Below are positions 1 to 8,356 of a stretch of DNA of 36,797 nt, in pieces (within the stretch, counting starts at the first letter, position 1; each line of letters starts with the position of its first letter). Source of the stretch: Planctomycetota bacterium (lineage in GTDB: Bacteria; Planctomycetota; Phycisphaerae; FEN-1346); assembly GCA_030602705.1 (NCBI GenBank), contig JAUVZF010000039.1, positions 1-36,797 of the forward strand, read 5' to 3'. The notes beneath the pieces are model-generated. The model worked only from the letters and a program-made list of their open reading frames with translations. It was not told the DNA's origin and did no database searches. Position numbers and translations under genes: made by a program.

Positions 1-42
1 AGCGAAGCGAGCGGTCGCCACGGCGCCCAGCCAGGGTCGAGG

Positions 43-113
43 AATCTCGCCGTTATCCGTGTCCGGACGACGAGATTTCTCCGCTCGGCCGTACGGCCTC
101 GGTCGAAATGACA
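43..113. repeat. Dispersed hairpin repeat (GAGATTTCTC...GAAATGACA type)
   Basis: A 7-bp inverted repeat (43-49 against 71-77) is followed by a 12-bp palindrome (87-98) and the motif GGTCGAAATGACA (101-113). The combination is typical of non-coding, REP-like dispersed repeats. Only one copy is visible here, so the repeat status is inferred from resemblance, not from a second copy. Confidence 0.4.
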
Positions 114-364
114 TCGCTTCGAGAGCACGCTAAACAGGTACGTTCTGGAAAACGTGCTTGCCACAACGGCAGCGAGGGCGGTATGTTGCACCCTAAGATT
201 AAGTTTGGATGTTCCACGCTGGGTGCGCCCGCCCGGCTTGCAGAGCATCCGAGGCCCCCAAAAGGGCCTGAACGGTTACCATGGGCGAAACCTCGCCCGG
301 GCGTTGGCATCGGCTCGAGTGTGGATACGGTGGGTGGGCGCAGCACGTCGGCTGACACGTTCTC

Positions 365-393
365 TCGACGGGCCGGCCAGGACGCGGTAGAAT
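365..393 (+). promoter_or_regulatory. Possible sigma70-type promoter for the UroD-family gene
   Basis: TCGACG (365-370), a 17-nt spacer and TAGAAT (388-393) lie 135 nt upstream of the chosen start codon. The -10 matches 5 of 6 consensus bases; the -35 is weaker. The spacing and GC-rich context match better promoters elsewhere in the window (17198-17226). Confidence 0.35.
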
Positions 394-527
394 CCGGCGG
401 GTCGGAAGCGGCGGGTCATGACCCGGCGCGGCGGTCCCGGCGGCGGGTTTCGGCGTGCCTTGGCCCGTCCGGCCGGGACGACGCCCCGGAAGGCAGGCAG
501 CCCTGTCCGAAGTATCAGGAGTCCACC

Positions 528-1787
528 ATGAACGGTCGACAACGCCTTGCCGCCACCCTCAACCACGAGCAGCCGGACCGCGTTTGCGTCGACTTCGGCG
601 CGACCTTCGTCACCGGCATGCATGTGTCCGTCGTCGACAGGCTGCGCAAGGCCACGCTCGGCGACACCGGCTACCGCGTGAAGGTCATCGACCCGTACCA
701 GATGCTCGGCGAGATCGACGACCCGCTGCGCGAGGCCCTGGAGATCGACGTCGTCGGGTCGCTGGCGCGCAAGGGCCTGTTCGGCACCGACGAATCCGAT
801 TGGAAGCCCTTCACCCTCTTCGACGGCACCGAGGTGCTCGTCCCCCACAACTTCAACACGACCGTCGAGGCCGGCACCGGCGACCTGCTGATCTACCCCG
901 AGGGCGACACCACCGCCGCCCCGTCCGGCCGTATGCCCCAAGGGGGATATTTCTGCGACGCGATCGTCCGGCAGGACCCCATCGACGAGGACGCCCTTGA
1001 TCCCGCCGACAACTGCGAGGAGTTCGCCGCGTTCGGCCCGGAGGACCTGGCGTTCTACCGCCAGCGCCGACGCTGGTTCGAGCAGCGCAGCGCGTTCGGG
1101 TCGATCGTGGTGATCCCGGGGACGGCGTTCGGGGACATCGCCCTGGTGCCGGCGCCGTTCCTGAAGCACCCGAAAGGCATCCGCGACATCACCGAGTGGT
1201 ACATGTCCATCGCGGCGCGGACCGAATACGTCCACGCCGTCTTCGAGCGCCAGTGCGAGATCGCCCTCGGGAACATCGAGACGCTCATCGACCTGCTGGG
1301 CGACTCGGTGCAGGCGGGGATCGTCACCGGGACCGACTTCGGCACGCAGACCGGGCTGTTCGTCTCCATCGCCACCTACCGCGACCTGTTCAAGCCCTAC
1401 CACGTGAAGGTCAACGCGCTGATCCACGCTCGCAGCAACTGGAAGACGTTCATCCACTCGTGCGGCAGCGTGTGGGAACTGATCCCCGAGTTCATCGACG
1501 CCGGGTTCGACATCCTCAACCCCGTGCAGTGCTCGGCGGCGAAGATGGACCCCCGCGCACTGAAACGCACGTTCGGCGAGCGTCTCGTGTTCTGGGGCGG
1601 CGGCGTGGACACGCAGAAGACGCTGGCGTTCGGCACGCCCGATGACCTCTACAACGAGGTCCGCGAGCGCATCGACATCTTCAACGGCGGCGGGGGGTTC
1701 GTGTTCAACGCGGTGCACAACATCCAGGGCAACGTCCCGATCGACAACGTCCTGGCCATGTTCAAAGCGATCCGGGACAGCCGATGA
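528..1787 (+). CDS. Uroporphyrinogen decarboxylase (UroD/MtaA-like) family protein
   Basis: This 419-aa cytoplasmic protein has a UroD-type TIM-barrel signature. The C-terminal half carries FIHSCGSVWELIPEF, where the His-x-Cys-Gly element is the likely metal or corrinoid-methyltransferase site, followed by NPVQCSAAKMD, FWGGGVDTQ and a late VHNIQGNVP. This arrangement belongs to the UroD-like methyltransferase subfamilies, not to haem-pathway HemE, which is shorter (about 345 aa) and ends differently. The start ATG at 528 has AGGAG (517-521) six bases upstream; the frame stays open further 5' but without homology. It lies 22 bp before a secreted beta-helix gene and near a sugar symporter, which suggests a role in carbohydrate or methylated-substrate use. 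The substrate cannot be read from sequence. The last 13 codons recur as a relic at 3894-3932. Confidence 0.85.
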   Translation: MNGRQRLAATLNHEQPDRVCVDFGATFVTGMHVSVVDRLRKATLGDTGYRVKVIDPYQMLGEIDDPLREALEIDVVGSLARKGLFGTDESDWKPFTLFDGTEVLVPHNFNTTVEAGTGDLLIYPEGDTTAAPSGRMPQGGYFCDAIVRQDPIDEDALDPADNCEEFAAFGPEDLAFYRQRRRWFEQRSAFGSIVVIPGTAFGDIALVPAPFLKHPKGIRDITEWYMSIAARTEYVHAVFERQCEIALGNIETLIDLLGDSVQAGIVTGTDFGTQTGLFVSIATYRDLFKPYHVKVNALIHARSNWKTFIHSCGSVWELIPEFIDAGFDILNPVQCSAAKMDPRALKRTFGERLVFWGGGVDTQKTLAFGTPDDLYNEVRERIDIFNGGGGFVFNAVHNIQGNVPIDNVLAMFKAIRDSR

Positions 1788-1809
1788 ACCGCTTCAGGAG
1801 GTAACGGGT

Positions 1810-3852
1810 ATGCGTATCCACACGTCACTTATTCTCGTTGGGCTCTGCGCCGTGGCCGGTGCCGCGCCGTCCACCATCAGGGCAGGCGCGGAGGATGCGC
1901 CGGCGCCTAAGGCATACCACGTTTCGGTGCACGGGAACGATTCAGGCGACGGCTCCGAAGCCGGCATGCTGAAAACCATCTCGGCGGCGGCCCGGCTGGC
2001 GCAGCCCGGCGATGCAATCACGGTGCATGAGGGTGTCTATCGCGAACGGATCAACCCGCCGCGCGGCGGCGAGTCCGGCCGGAAGCGCATCATCTACCAG
2101 GCCGCCACCGGCGACAAGGTGATCCTCAAGGGGTCCGAAGTCGTCAAGGGCTGGGAGAAGGTTCAGAACGATACCTGGAAGGTCACCCTCCCGAACCGTT
2201 TCTTCGGGGACTTCAACCCCTACAGCGATCTGATTCACGGCGACTGGTTCAACTCCAGGGGCCGGCAGCATCACACCGGCGCGGTCTATCTGAACGGCCA
2301 TTGGCTGACGGAAGCGGCTAAACGGGACGACGTCCTGAAACCCGCCGGAGCGTCGCCGCTGTGGTTCGGCCAGGTGGACGCGAAGGACACCACGATCCAG
2401 GCGCAGTTCAAGGGGGTTGACCCCAACAAGGCCGTCGTGGAGATCAACGTCAGGCAAACGGTGTTCTACCCGGAAAAGCCGGGCATCGACTTCATCACTG
2501 TTCGTGGGTTCACCATGGAGCACGCCGCCACGCCCTGGGCGCCGCCGACGGCCGAGCAGATGGGCCTGATCGGCACGCACTGGTCCAAGGGTTGGATCAT
2601 CGAGAATAACGTGATCCGCTATTCGACGTGCGTAGGGATCACCCTTGGGAAATACGGCGACGAGTGGGACAACCGCGCGCAATCCGCGAAGGGTTACGTC
2701 AGCACGATCAACCGCGCGTTGAAAAACGGCTGGTCCCGGGAAAACATCGGCCACCACGTCGTCCGCAACAATCGCATTGCGCACTGCGAGCAGGCGGGCC
2801 TCGTCGGCAGTTTGGGGGCGGTGTTCAGCACCATCACCGGCAACGTTATCCACGACATCCACGTCCGGCGGCTGTTCACGGGCGCCGAGATGGCCGGCAT
2901 CAAGATTCACGCCGCCATCGACACGGTCATCAGCAACAACCACATCTACCGGACACGCGGACATGGCGGTATCTGGCTGGACTGGATGGCGCAGGGCACG
3001 CGGGTCACCCGGAACCTGCTTCATGACAACGGCCAGGACCTGTTTGTCGAGGTGAATCACGGGCCGTTCCTGGTGGATAACAACATCTTTCTTTCGTCGA
3101 GTTCCCTGCGCAACTGGTCTGAAGGTGGCGCCTATGTCCATAATCTGTTCGCGCCGCGCGTTGGGGGCGTGCCGCGCCAGGGGCGCAAGACCCCGTTCCA
3201 CGAGCCGCACTCGACCGAGGTCGCGGGGCTGCAGAACATCCAGAGCGGCGATGACCGGTTCTACAACAATCTCCTTACCCGAAAGGCCACTCTGGCCGGA
3301 TACGACAAGGCGACGCCTCCGGTGGGGATGGGTGGCAATGTGTTTCTCCAGGACGCCCGGCCCTCCAAGCACGAGCAGGCACCGCTCGTGCTGCCGGAGT
3401 TCGACCCTGGGATCAAACTGGTCGAGAAATCGGACGGCGTCTACCTCGAGATCACGCTCGATAGGGCGTGGGCCGAAAAGCAACCGCGCCGCCTCGTGAC
3501 GACCGACCTGCTGGGCAAGGCCAAGATTCCCGACCTGCCATTCGAGCAGCCCGACGGCTCGCCGTACCGCCTCGGTACCGATTACTTCGGCAAGAAAAGA
3601 AATGAAGGCAATCCGTTCCCGGGACCATTTGAACGTCCCGGGGGTGGTAAACAGGTGCTCAAAGTCTGGCCTGCGACCGACTTAGAGCCTATCCGAATGA
3701 CCCTCTGGCTTCGACCGGCTGCGAGTCCCGTGGCCGGCGTTGGGCTGCATCGACAGCCCAGAGTCGGGCTGCCTGCTTCGCCCGCCTTGGCCACGGGCCT
3801 CTCGCTCGGTCTCGGGCCGACGAGGGGTCATTCGGAGAGGCTCTTAGAATAA
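1810..3852 (+). CDS. Secreted right-handed parallel beta-helix protein
   Basis: The 680-aa product starts with a signal peptide (MRIHTSLILVGLCAVAGAAP, likely cleavage near residue 26). A DUF1565-like segment follows (YHVSVHGNDSGDGS, about residues 37-50), then imperfect beta-helix rungs rich in ENNVIRYS, RNNRIAHC, SNNHIYRT and DNNIFLSS (about 260-430). Such proteins are usually polysaccharide lyases, glycosidases or epimerases acting outside the cytoplasm; the substrate is unknown. ATG 1810 follows AGGAGG (1796-1801) with 8 nt spacing. The last 54 codons are not native: a 159-bp MITE plus a TTA duplication has inserted in frame, so the ancestral protein ended ...ATDLE after 626 residues and the present one ends ...ERLLE. 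The fold and secretion call is firm; whether the extended tail matters is unknown. Confidence 0.85.
   Translation: MRIHTSLILVGLCAVAGAAPSTIRAGAEDAPAPKAYHVSVHGNDSGDGSEAGMLKTISAAARLAQPGDAITVHEGVYRERINPPRGGESGRKRIIYQAATGDKVILKGSEVVKGWEKVQNDTWKVTLPNRFFGDFNPYSDLIHGDWFNSRGRQHHTGAVYLNGHWLTEAAKRDDVLKPAGASPLWFGQVDAKDTTIQAQFKGVDPNKAVVEINVRQTVFYPEKPGIDFITVRGFTMEHAATPWAPPTAEQMGLIGTHWSKGWIIENNVIRYSTCVGITLGKYGDEWDNRAQSAKGYVSTINRALKNGWSRENIGHHVVRNNRIAHCEQAGLVGSLGAVFSTITGNVIHDIHVRRLFTGAEMAGIKIHAAIDTVISNNHIYRTRGHGGIWLDWMAQGTRVTRNLLHDNGQDLFVEVNHGPFLVDNNIFLSSSSLRNWSEGGAYVHNLFAPRVGGVPRQGRKTPFHEPHSTEVAGLQNIQSGDDRFYNNLLTRKATLAGYDKATPPVGMGGNVFLQDARPSKHEQAPLVLPEFDPGIKLVEKSDGVYLEITLDRAWAEKQPRRLVTTDLLGKAKIPDLPFEQPDGSPYRLGTDYFGKKRNEGNPFPGPFERPGGGKQVLKVWPATDLEPIRMTLWLRPAASPVAGVGLHRQPRVGLPASPALATGLSLGLGPTRGHSERLLE
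3685..3843. mobile_element. 159-bp MITE-like element with TTA target-site duplication
   Basis: The termini are imperfect inverted repeats of about 20 bp: left GAGCCTATCCGAATGACCC, and the right end in reverse complement GAGCCTCTCCGAATGACCC. TTA flanks both sides (3682-3684 and 3844-3846), a 3-bp duplication of the TNA type known for IS1031-group IS5-family elements. There is no room for a transposase, so the element is non-autonomous. Removing it with one TTA restores a clean end to the host gene, ...GAC TTA GAA TAA. Insert plus duplication is 162 nt, so the frame is kept. Family assignment is an inference from the ends and the duplication. Confidence 0.75.
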
Positions 3853-3893
3853 GCCGAAGCGCTGGAAACACAGACCCAGCGTCGAGAATAGTG

Positions 3894-3932
3894 GTCCTGA
3901 CGGTGTTCAAAGCGAACCGGAACGGCCGATGA
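3894..3932 (+). pseudogene. Relic of the 3' end of a second UroD-like gene
   Basis: The 39 nt translate as VLTVFKANRNGR-stop and match the final 13 codons of the UroD-family gene at 1749-1787 (VLAMFKAIRDSR-stop) at 33 of 39 bases. Nothing recognisable of that family remains upstream. The relic's TGA overlaps the symporter ATG as ATGA (3929-3932), so a lost UroD-like gene was probably once translationally coupled to the symporter. Confidence 0.6.
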
Positions 3933-5368
3933 ACGACCACGGACAACGCGGGTCCCTGGCTTATCTGACGCGACTGGTGCTGGTCGCCACGCTGGGCGGC
4001 CTGCTGTTCGGCTACGACACGGCGGTGATCGCCGGGGCTATCGGATTCCTGCAAACGCACTTCGAGTTGACCGCCGCCATGAAGGGCTGGGCGGCGTCCA
4101 GCGCGTTGGCCGGGTGCGTGCTGGGCGTGATGCTGGCCGGGCCGCTCAGTGACCGTTTCGGCCGGCGCAGCATGTTGATCCTGGCGGCGATCATGTTTCT
4201 CGTTTCCGCCATCGGCACCGCCGTGCCCAAGACGCTGACGATGTTCGTGATCTTCCGTTTCATTGGCGGCGTGGGCGTCGGCGCGGCGTCGATGACCAGC
4301 CCGATGTACATCGCCGAGATCAGCCCGGCCCGCATCCGCGGCCGCATGGTCAGCGTTAACCAGTTCGCCATCATCACCGGCATGCTGGTCGTGTACTTCG
4401 TCAACTACTTCATCACGCGGTACGGCCAGGCGGTGGACCAGGCGGCGGGCGTCACCGTGGCGACCGAAGGGTGGAACGTGCTGTTCGGCTGGCGCTGGAT
4501 GTTCGGCTCCGAATCCCTGCCGGCGCTGGTGCTGCTGATCCTGCTGTTTTTCGTGCCGGAAAGTCCGCGCTGGCTGACCGAGAAGGGCTACGTCGACAAG
4601 GCCCGGCATATCCTCACCCGCGTGGACGGCCCGGACCATGCCGAGCGCGAAATGCGTGAAATCCAGGCCGCCTTGGCGCAGGAGCCGGCGTCGTTGCGGC
4701 AACTCTTGGCCCCCGGCCTGCGCGTGGCGCTGGTCATCGGCGTCGTGTTGGCGGTCCTCCAGCAGGTGACCGGCATCAACGTGTTCCTGTATTACGCGCC
4801 GGAAATTTTCAAGACCGTTGCCGGAGCGCGCGCGGATTCGGCAATGTTGCAGACGGTCGTGATCGGCGCAGTGAACCTGGGCTTTACGGTGCTGGCGATC
4901 GCAATCGTGGACAAGGTCGGACGTAAGCCCCTGATGATCGTCGGGGCTGCCGGCATGGGCGTCTCGCTGGCAGCGATCAGCATCGCCGCGTGGATGGGCC
5001 AACTCGCTGCATGGGTTCTGGTGTTCATTCTCGGCTACATCGCATGTTTCGCCATGTCCGTCGGGCCGGTCACCTGGGTGATTCTTTCGGAGATTTTCCC
5101 GACGAAAATTCGCGGCCGGGCGATGGGCATCGCCACCTTCTTTCTGTGGACCGCCAACTTCATTGTCAGCCAGACGTTTCCGGTGATGGACGAGAACCCC
5201 TGGCTGATCGCGACCTTCCACCACGGGTTCCCGTTCTTCGTTTACGCCGCCTTCTGCCTCGTGCTGGTCGTGTTCATGATCTACGCGGTGCCGGAGACGC
5301 GCGGCCAGACACTCGAACAGATCGAACAACGCTGGATGCGTTCGTCGGCCGGCGGGAAGAACCCGTAA
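3929..5368 (+). CDS. MFS sugar/H+ symporter (sugar porter family)
   Basis: The 479-aa inner-membrane protein has about 12 hydrophobic segments and the diagnostic sugar-porter motifs: LLFGYDTAVIAGA in helix 1, DRFGRR in loop 2-3 (about residues 75-80), PESPRWL before the central loop (about 209), QQVTGINVFLYYAP in helix 7 (about 277), DKVGRKPL in loop 8-9 and VPETRGQTLEQIE at the C-terminus. These place it with XylE/AraE/GalP-type proton-coupled monosaccharide importers; the exact sugar is not predictable. The ATG lacks a strong Shine-Dalgarno, which fits a start once coupled to the UroD-like gene whose tail relic overlaps it. Together with the UroD-family and beta-helix genes it suggests a small sugar-acquisition unit. 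Confidence 0.92.
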   Translation: MNDHGQRGSLAYLTRLVLVATLGGLLFGYDTAVIAGAIGFLQTHFELTAAMKGWAASSALAGCVLGVMLAGPLSDRFGRRSMLILAAIMFLVSAIGTAVPKTLTMFVIFRFIGGVGVGAASMTSPMYIAEISPARIRGRMVSVNQFAIITGMLVVYFVNYFITRYGQAVDQAAGVTVATEGWNVLFGWRWMFGSESLPALVLLILLFFVPESPRWLTEKGYVDKARHILTRVDGPDHAEREMREIQAALAQEPASLRQLLAPGLRVALVIGVVLAVLQQVTGINVFLYYAPEIFKTVAGARADSAMLQTVVIGAVNLGFTVLAIAIVDKVGRKPLMIVGAAGMGVSLAAISIAAWMGQLAAWVLVFILGYIACFAMSVGPVTWVILSEIFPTKIRGRAMGIATFFLWTANFIVSQTFPVMDENPWLIATFHHGFPFFVYAAFCLVLVVFMIYAVPETRGQTLEQIEQRWMRSSAGGKNP

Positions 5369-5474
5369 CATACCGCCACCTGAAATCCGTATGGGTGATG
5401 ACCGCGGCTGAGCCGGGCGGTGCGCCTTCAGCGAGCGCGGCGCACTTTGCGCAACTGCGCCCAAGGAGAACGCT

Positions 5475-6461
5475 ATGGCATTTCCCGAATACCGGGCCCG
5501 GCGGCTGCGCGACCACCCGACGTTCCGCGACATGGTGGCCGAAACCACGCTGACGCCGCAGCATCTCGTCCAGCCGCTCTTCGTCAAAGAGGCAATAGAC
5601 GGCCGCGAGCCCATCAAGAGTATGCCCGGCCAGGCCCAGTTGGGCATGAACGAACTGGTGGCCGAGGCCGCACGCGTCCGCGAGGCGGGCGTGCCGGCCG
5701 TGCTGCTCTTCGGCATCCCGCGCGAGAAAGACGCCACCGGCTCATCGGCCACCCGGCCCGACGGCATCATCCAGCAGGCCGTCCGTGCCATCAAGCAGCA
5801 GACGCCCGACCTGGCGGTCATCGTGGACGTCTGCCTCTGCGAGTACACCGACCACGGCCACTGCGGCGTCCTGACGGAGACGGGCGGCCGGCGGACCGTC
5901 GATAACGACGCCACGCTCGCGCATCTGGCCGAGATGGCGGTCACCTGCACCCAGGCCGGGGCCGACATGGTTGCCCCGAGCGACATGATGGACGGCCGGG
6001 TCGGCGCCATCCGCGAGGCCCTCGATGCGGCCGAACTCACGCACGTGCCCATCATGTCGTACGCCGTCAAGTACGCATCGAACTTTTACGGCCCGTTTCG
6101 CGACGCCGCCGAGAGCACGCCCCAATTCGGCGACCGCCGGGGCTACCAGATGGACCCGCGTAACTCCGACGAGGCGCTGCGAGAGGCGGCCGAGGACCTC
6201 GACGAAGGGGCCGATATCCTCATCGTCAAGCCCGCCCTGGCCTACGGCGACATCATCCGGCGCATCAAGGAGACCTTCGGCGTGCCGGTGGCGGCGTATA
6301 GCGTCAGCGGCGAGTACGCGATGGTCGAGGCGGCTGCCGCCAACGGGTGGGTCGAACGCTCTGACCTCATCCGCGAGATCCTGATAAGCCTTCGCCGCGC
6401 GGGCGCCGACATCCTCATCACCTACTGGGCAGCGGAGGTTGCGGCGGCGCTGCGGGGCTAG
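5475..6461 (+). CDS. hemB: Delta-aminolevulinic acid dehydratase (porphobilinogen synthase)
   Basis: HemB condenses two 5-aminolevulinates to porphobilinogen in tetrapyrrole synthesis, in the cytosol. The 328-aa length is normal. Both Schiff-base lysines are present: Lys199 in MSYAVKYASNFYGPFR and Lys252 in ILIVKPALAYGDII. Zinc-type cysteines occur at 120, 122 and 130 (DVCLCEYTDHGHCG), so this is a Zn-dependent form and not an Mg-only form with Asp/Ala replacements. ATG 5475 follows AAGGAG (5463-5468) with 6 nt spacing. It is a housekeeping gene between a sugar-use unit and the glycan locus; no other haem genes are visible, and the UroD-like gene at 528 is not a classic hemE. Confidence 0.97.
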   Translation: MAFPEYRARRLRDHPTFRDMVAETTLTPQHLVQPLFVKEAIDGREPIKSMPGQAQLGMNELVAEAARVREAGVPAVLLFGIPREKDATGSSATRPDGIIQQAVRAIKQQTPDLAVIVDVCLCEYTDHGHCGVLTETGGRRTVDNDATLAHLAEMAVTCTQAGADMVAPSDMMDGRVGAIREALDAAELTHVPIMSYAVKYASNFYGPFRDAAESTPQFGDRRGYQMDPRNSDEALREAAEDLDEGADILIVKPALAYGDIIRRIKETFGVPVAAYSVSGEYAMVEAAAANGWVERSDLIREILISLRRAGADILITYWAAEVAAALRG

Positions 6462-6598
6462 CCCAACTGCGTTGGACCACGGCGGGCGTCGTGCCAGTCT
6501 GGACGCGTGGTGGACACTTTCGGGTGCAGGGGAGACGGTTCGGCCGGGCCTTTTCTGTGTACCGTGTGTACTCGATGTGCCGAGAACGAGGAGGGGTT

Positions 6599-6622
6599 GC
6601 CCGCCCGCCTCGGAGGGCGGGC
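6599..6622. terminator. GC-rich hairpin between hemB and wecB
   Basis: GCCCGCCC (6599-6606) and GGGCGGGC (6615-6622) form a perfect 8-bp stem with an 8-nt loop. No T-run follows, so it may be a weak or factor-assisted terminator for hemB, or a structure in the wecB leader (39 nt before its start). The rest of 6462-6660 shows no gene. Confidence 0.35.
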
Positions 6623-6660
6623 CGTTGCATCCCAAACCGGACGAGCCCCAAGAGGTGCGC

Positions 6661-7782
6661 GTGACAGCCCGAGACACCATCACCGTTCTGAACGTCGTTG
6701 GAGCCCGTCCGAACTTCATGAAGATCGCGCCGCTGGCGCGGGCGTTCCAGCGGCGCGAGGGCATCCGGGGCCTCCTGGTCCACACCGGCCAGCACTACGA
6801 CGAGCGGATGAGCCACCTGTTCTTCGAGCAGTTGGGGATCCCGAGGCCGGACGTCAACCTGGAGGTCGGCTCGGCCAGCCACGCCGTTCAGACGGCCGAG
6901 ATCATGAAACGGTTCGAGCCGGTCGTCCTCCAGCAGCAGCCCGATGTGGTGCTCGTCGTGGGCGACGTGAACTCGACCATCGCCTGCGCGCTCGTGGCCG
7001 CCAAACTGCACGTGCCGGTGGCCCACGTGGAGGCGGGCCTCAGGAGTTTCGACCGCCGGATGCCTGAGGAGATCAACCGCGTCCTGACCGACGCCATCAG
7101 CGATTTTCTGTTCGTCACGGAAGCGAGCGGCGTGGCGAACCTGCGGCATGAGGGGGTGGCCGAGGAGAAGATTCACTTCGTCGGCAACGTGATGATCGAC
7201 ACCCTGCTGTCGAATCTGGAGAAGGCCCGCGCCAGCACCGTACTCGACGACCTCGGCCTTGAGCCGCGCGGCTACGCCGCCATGACGCTTCACCGGCCGA
7301 GCAACGTGGACGACCGCGAGACGTTCGACCGCGTCTTCGGCGCCATCCGGACGATCGCCGACGACCTGCCGGTCGTCTTCCCGGCCCATCCGCGGACGCG
7401 CAAGAACATGGAGGCGTTCGGCTATTTCGACAGGGGCGGCCGGCTGGGGGGCGTTCGGGTCACAGAGCCCCTCGGGTACCTCGACTTCCTGCGTCTGATG
7501 GCCGAGGCCCGGCTCGTCCTGACCGACTCGGGCGGCATCCAGGAAGAGACGACCATCCTGAAGGTCCCGTGCCTGACGCTGCGCGCCAGCACCGAGCGGC
7601 CGGTCACCGTGGACGTCGGCTGCAACCAGATCGTCGGCACCGACCCGGAGCGGATTCTGTCGGCCTTCCGGCAGGTGATGCAGGCCGAGACGTTCGAGTG
7701 CCCCGCGCCCGAGAAATGGGACGGCCGCGCGGCCGAACGCATCGCAGACGTCCTTGTGGCCGGACTGTACGTGGAACCGTGA
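6661..7782 (+). CDS. wecB: UDP-N-acetylglucosamine 2-epimerase (non-hydrolysing)
   Basis: It interconverts UDP-GlcNAc and UDP-ManNAc in the cytosol, supplying ManNAc-type precursors. The 373-aa product shows the family motifs VVGARPNFMKIAPL (about residues 12-25), HTGQHYD (41-47), GDVNSTIACAL, HVEAGLRSFDRRMPEEINR, TLHRPSNVD and TDSGGIQEE (about 286-294). GTG 6661 is preferred: AAGAGG (6650-6655) lies five bases upstream, and the alternative in-frame GTG at 6655 would overlap that ribosome site. It is the first gene of the glycan locus, and hldE follows after 46 bp. The gene symbol names the family; the pathway could be teichuronic-like, O-antigen or capsule. Confidence 0.93.
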   Translation: MTARDTITVLNVVGARPNFMKIAPLARAFQRREGIRGLLVHTGQHYDERMSHLFFEQLGIPRPDVNLEVGSASHAVQTAEIMKRFEPVVLQQQPDVVLVVGDVNSTIACALVAAKLHVPVAHVEAGLRSFDRRMPEEINRVLTDAISDFLFVTEASGVANLRHEGVAEEKIHFVGNVMIDTLLSNLEKARASTVLDDLGLEPRGYAAMTLHRPSNVDDRETFDRVFGAIRTIADDLPVVFPAHPRTRKNMEAFGYFDRGGRLGGVRVTEPLGYLDFLRLMAEARLVLTDSGGIQEETTILKVPCLTLRASTERPVTVDVGCNQIVGTDPERILSAFRQVMQAETFECPAPEKWDGRAAERIADVLVAGLYVEP

Positions 7783-7828
7783 CGGCGCGCCGAAGCCGCC
7801 ATTCGGAGAGACTTCTTAAGGAGTCGAC

Positions 7829-8356
7829 GTGTACCGCGAACTGGTCAACTTGGTCGAGTCGCTGGGCCGGCCGCGTGTGCTGGTGATCGGCGACCTCATC
7901 TACGACCGGTATGTGTTCGGCGACGCAGAGCGGATCAGTCCGGAGGCGCCGATCCCGGTCCTGAAGGTGGCGTACGAGGAGACACGTCTGGGGGGAGCAG
8001 GGGCGGTCGTCAACAACCTCCGGCTCCTCGGGGCGGAGGTGGCGGTCTTCGGCGTCGTGGGCGAGGACGCTGACGGGGAGGATCTGCTGGAGACCCTCGG
8101 GCAGACCGGGGCGGAGACCGAGCACGTGCTGCGTGTGGGTGACCGCCCCACGATCCGCAAGACGCGGTTCGTGGGCCGGGCTCAGCACCGCATTCCCCAG
8201 CAGGTGCTGCGTGTGGACTGGGAAGAGACGGACGACCTATCCGAGGGGGACACGGCGCGGTTGCGGTCGGGGTTCGAGCGTCTGTTGGCGGCGTCGTGGC
8301 CGGAGGCGGTGCTCCTGAGCGACTACGGCAAGGGGGTGCTGACGCCCCGGGGTTGA
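7829..8356 (+). CDS. hldE: HldE, N-terminal part of the heptose-7-phosphate kinase domain (frameshifted)
   Basis: The 175-aa fragment matches the start of bifunctional HldE, a PfkB/ribokinase-family kinase that phosphorylates D-glycero-D-manno-heptose 7-phosphate. Visible elements: RVLVIGDLIYDRYVFGDA (about residues 15-32), ISPEAPIPVL, the substrate-site stretch ETRLGGAGAVVNNLRLLGA and LLSDYGKGVLT. The frame stops at TGA 8354-8356, just after ACGCCCCGGGG; homology continues in the other frame from about 8347. One extra base, or two fewer, at the CCCCGGGG run (8345-8352) would restore a single gene of about 505 codons (7829-9345). GTG 7829 follows AAGGAG (7818-7823). The break is either a real mutation or an assembly error in a GC run. 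Confidence 0.85.
   Translation: MYRELVNLVESLGRPRVLVIGDLIYDRYVFGDAERISPEAPIPVLKVAYEETRLGGAGAVVNNLRLLGAEVAVFGVVGEDADGEDLLETLGQTGAETEHVLRVGDRPTIRKTRFVGRAQHRIPQQVLRVDWEETDDLSEGDTARLRSGFERLLAASWPEAVLLSDYGKGVLTPRG

Larger units (their letters stand above)
1..527. other. Repeat-rich intergenic region upstream of the UroD-family gene
   Basis: No convincing gene lies here, although one frame stays open from position 108 into the downstream gene; its translation is Arg/Gly/Pro-rich and resembles nothing I know. Visible structures: an inverted repeat AATCTCG/CGAGATT (43-49 and 71-77) around the palindrome GTCCGGAC (61-68); the 12-bp palindrome GGCCGTACGGCC (87-98); a hairpin AGGCCC/GGGCCT (252-257 and 264-269) with an A-rich loop; and GGGCG/CGCCC (283-287 and 294-298). 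The stretch 71-112, beginning CGAGATTTCTCCGC and ending GAAATGACA, resembles a dispersed intergenic repeat I have seen in several bacterial phyla; that attribution is from memory. Confidence 0.6.

Noticed and set aside
528..1787. UroD-family gene as hemE of the haem pathway, paired with hemB
   Set aside because: Length, the HSCG motif context and the C-terminal GGGVDTQ pattern fit UroD-like methyltransferase subfamilies; hemB lies 3.7 kb away beyond unrelated genes.
3689..6070. 793-codon minus-strand open frame opposite the symporter and hemB
   Set aside because: It is antisense to two genes with full family motifs, and its translation is His/Arg/Asp-rich shadow sequence typical of high-GC DNA.
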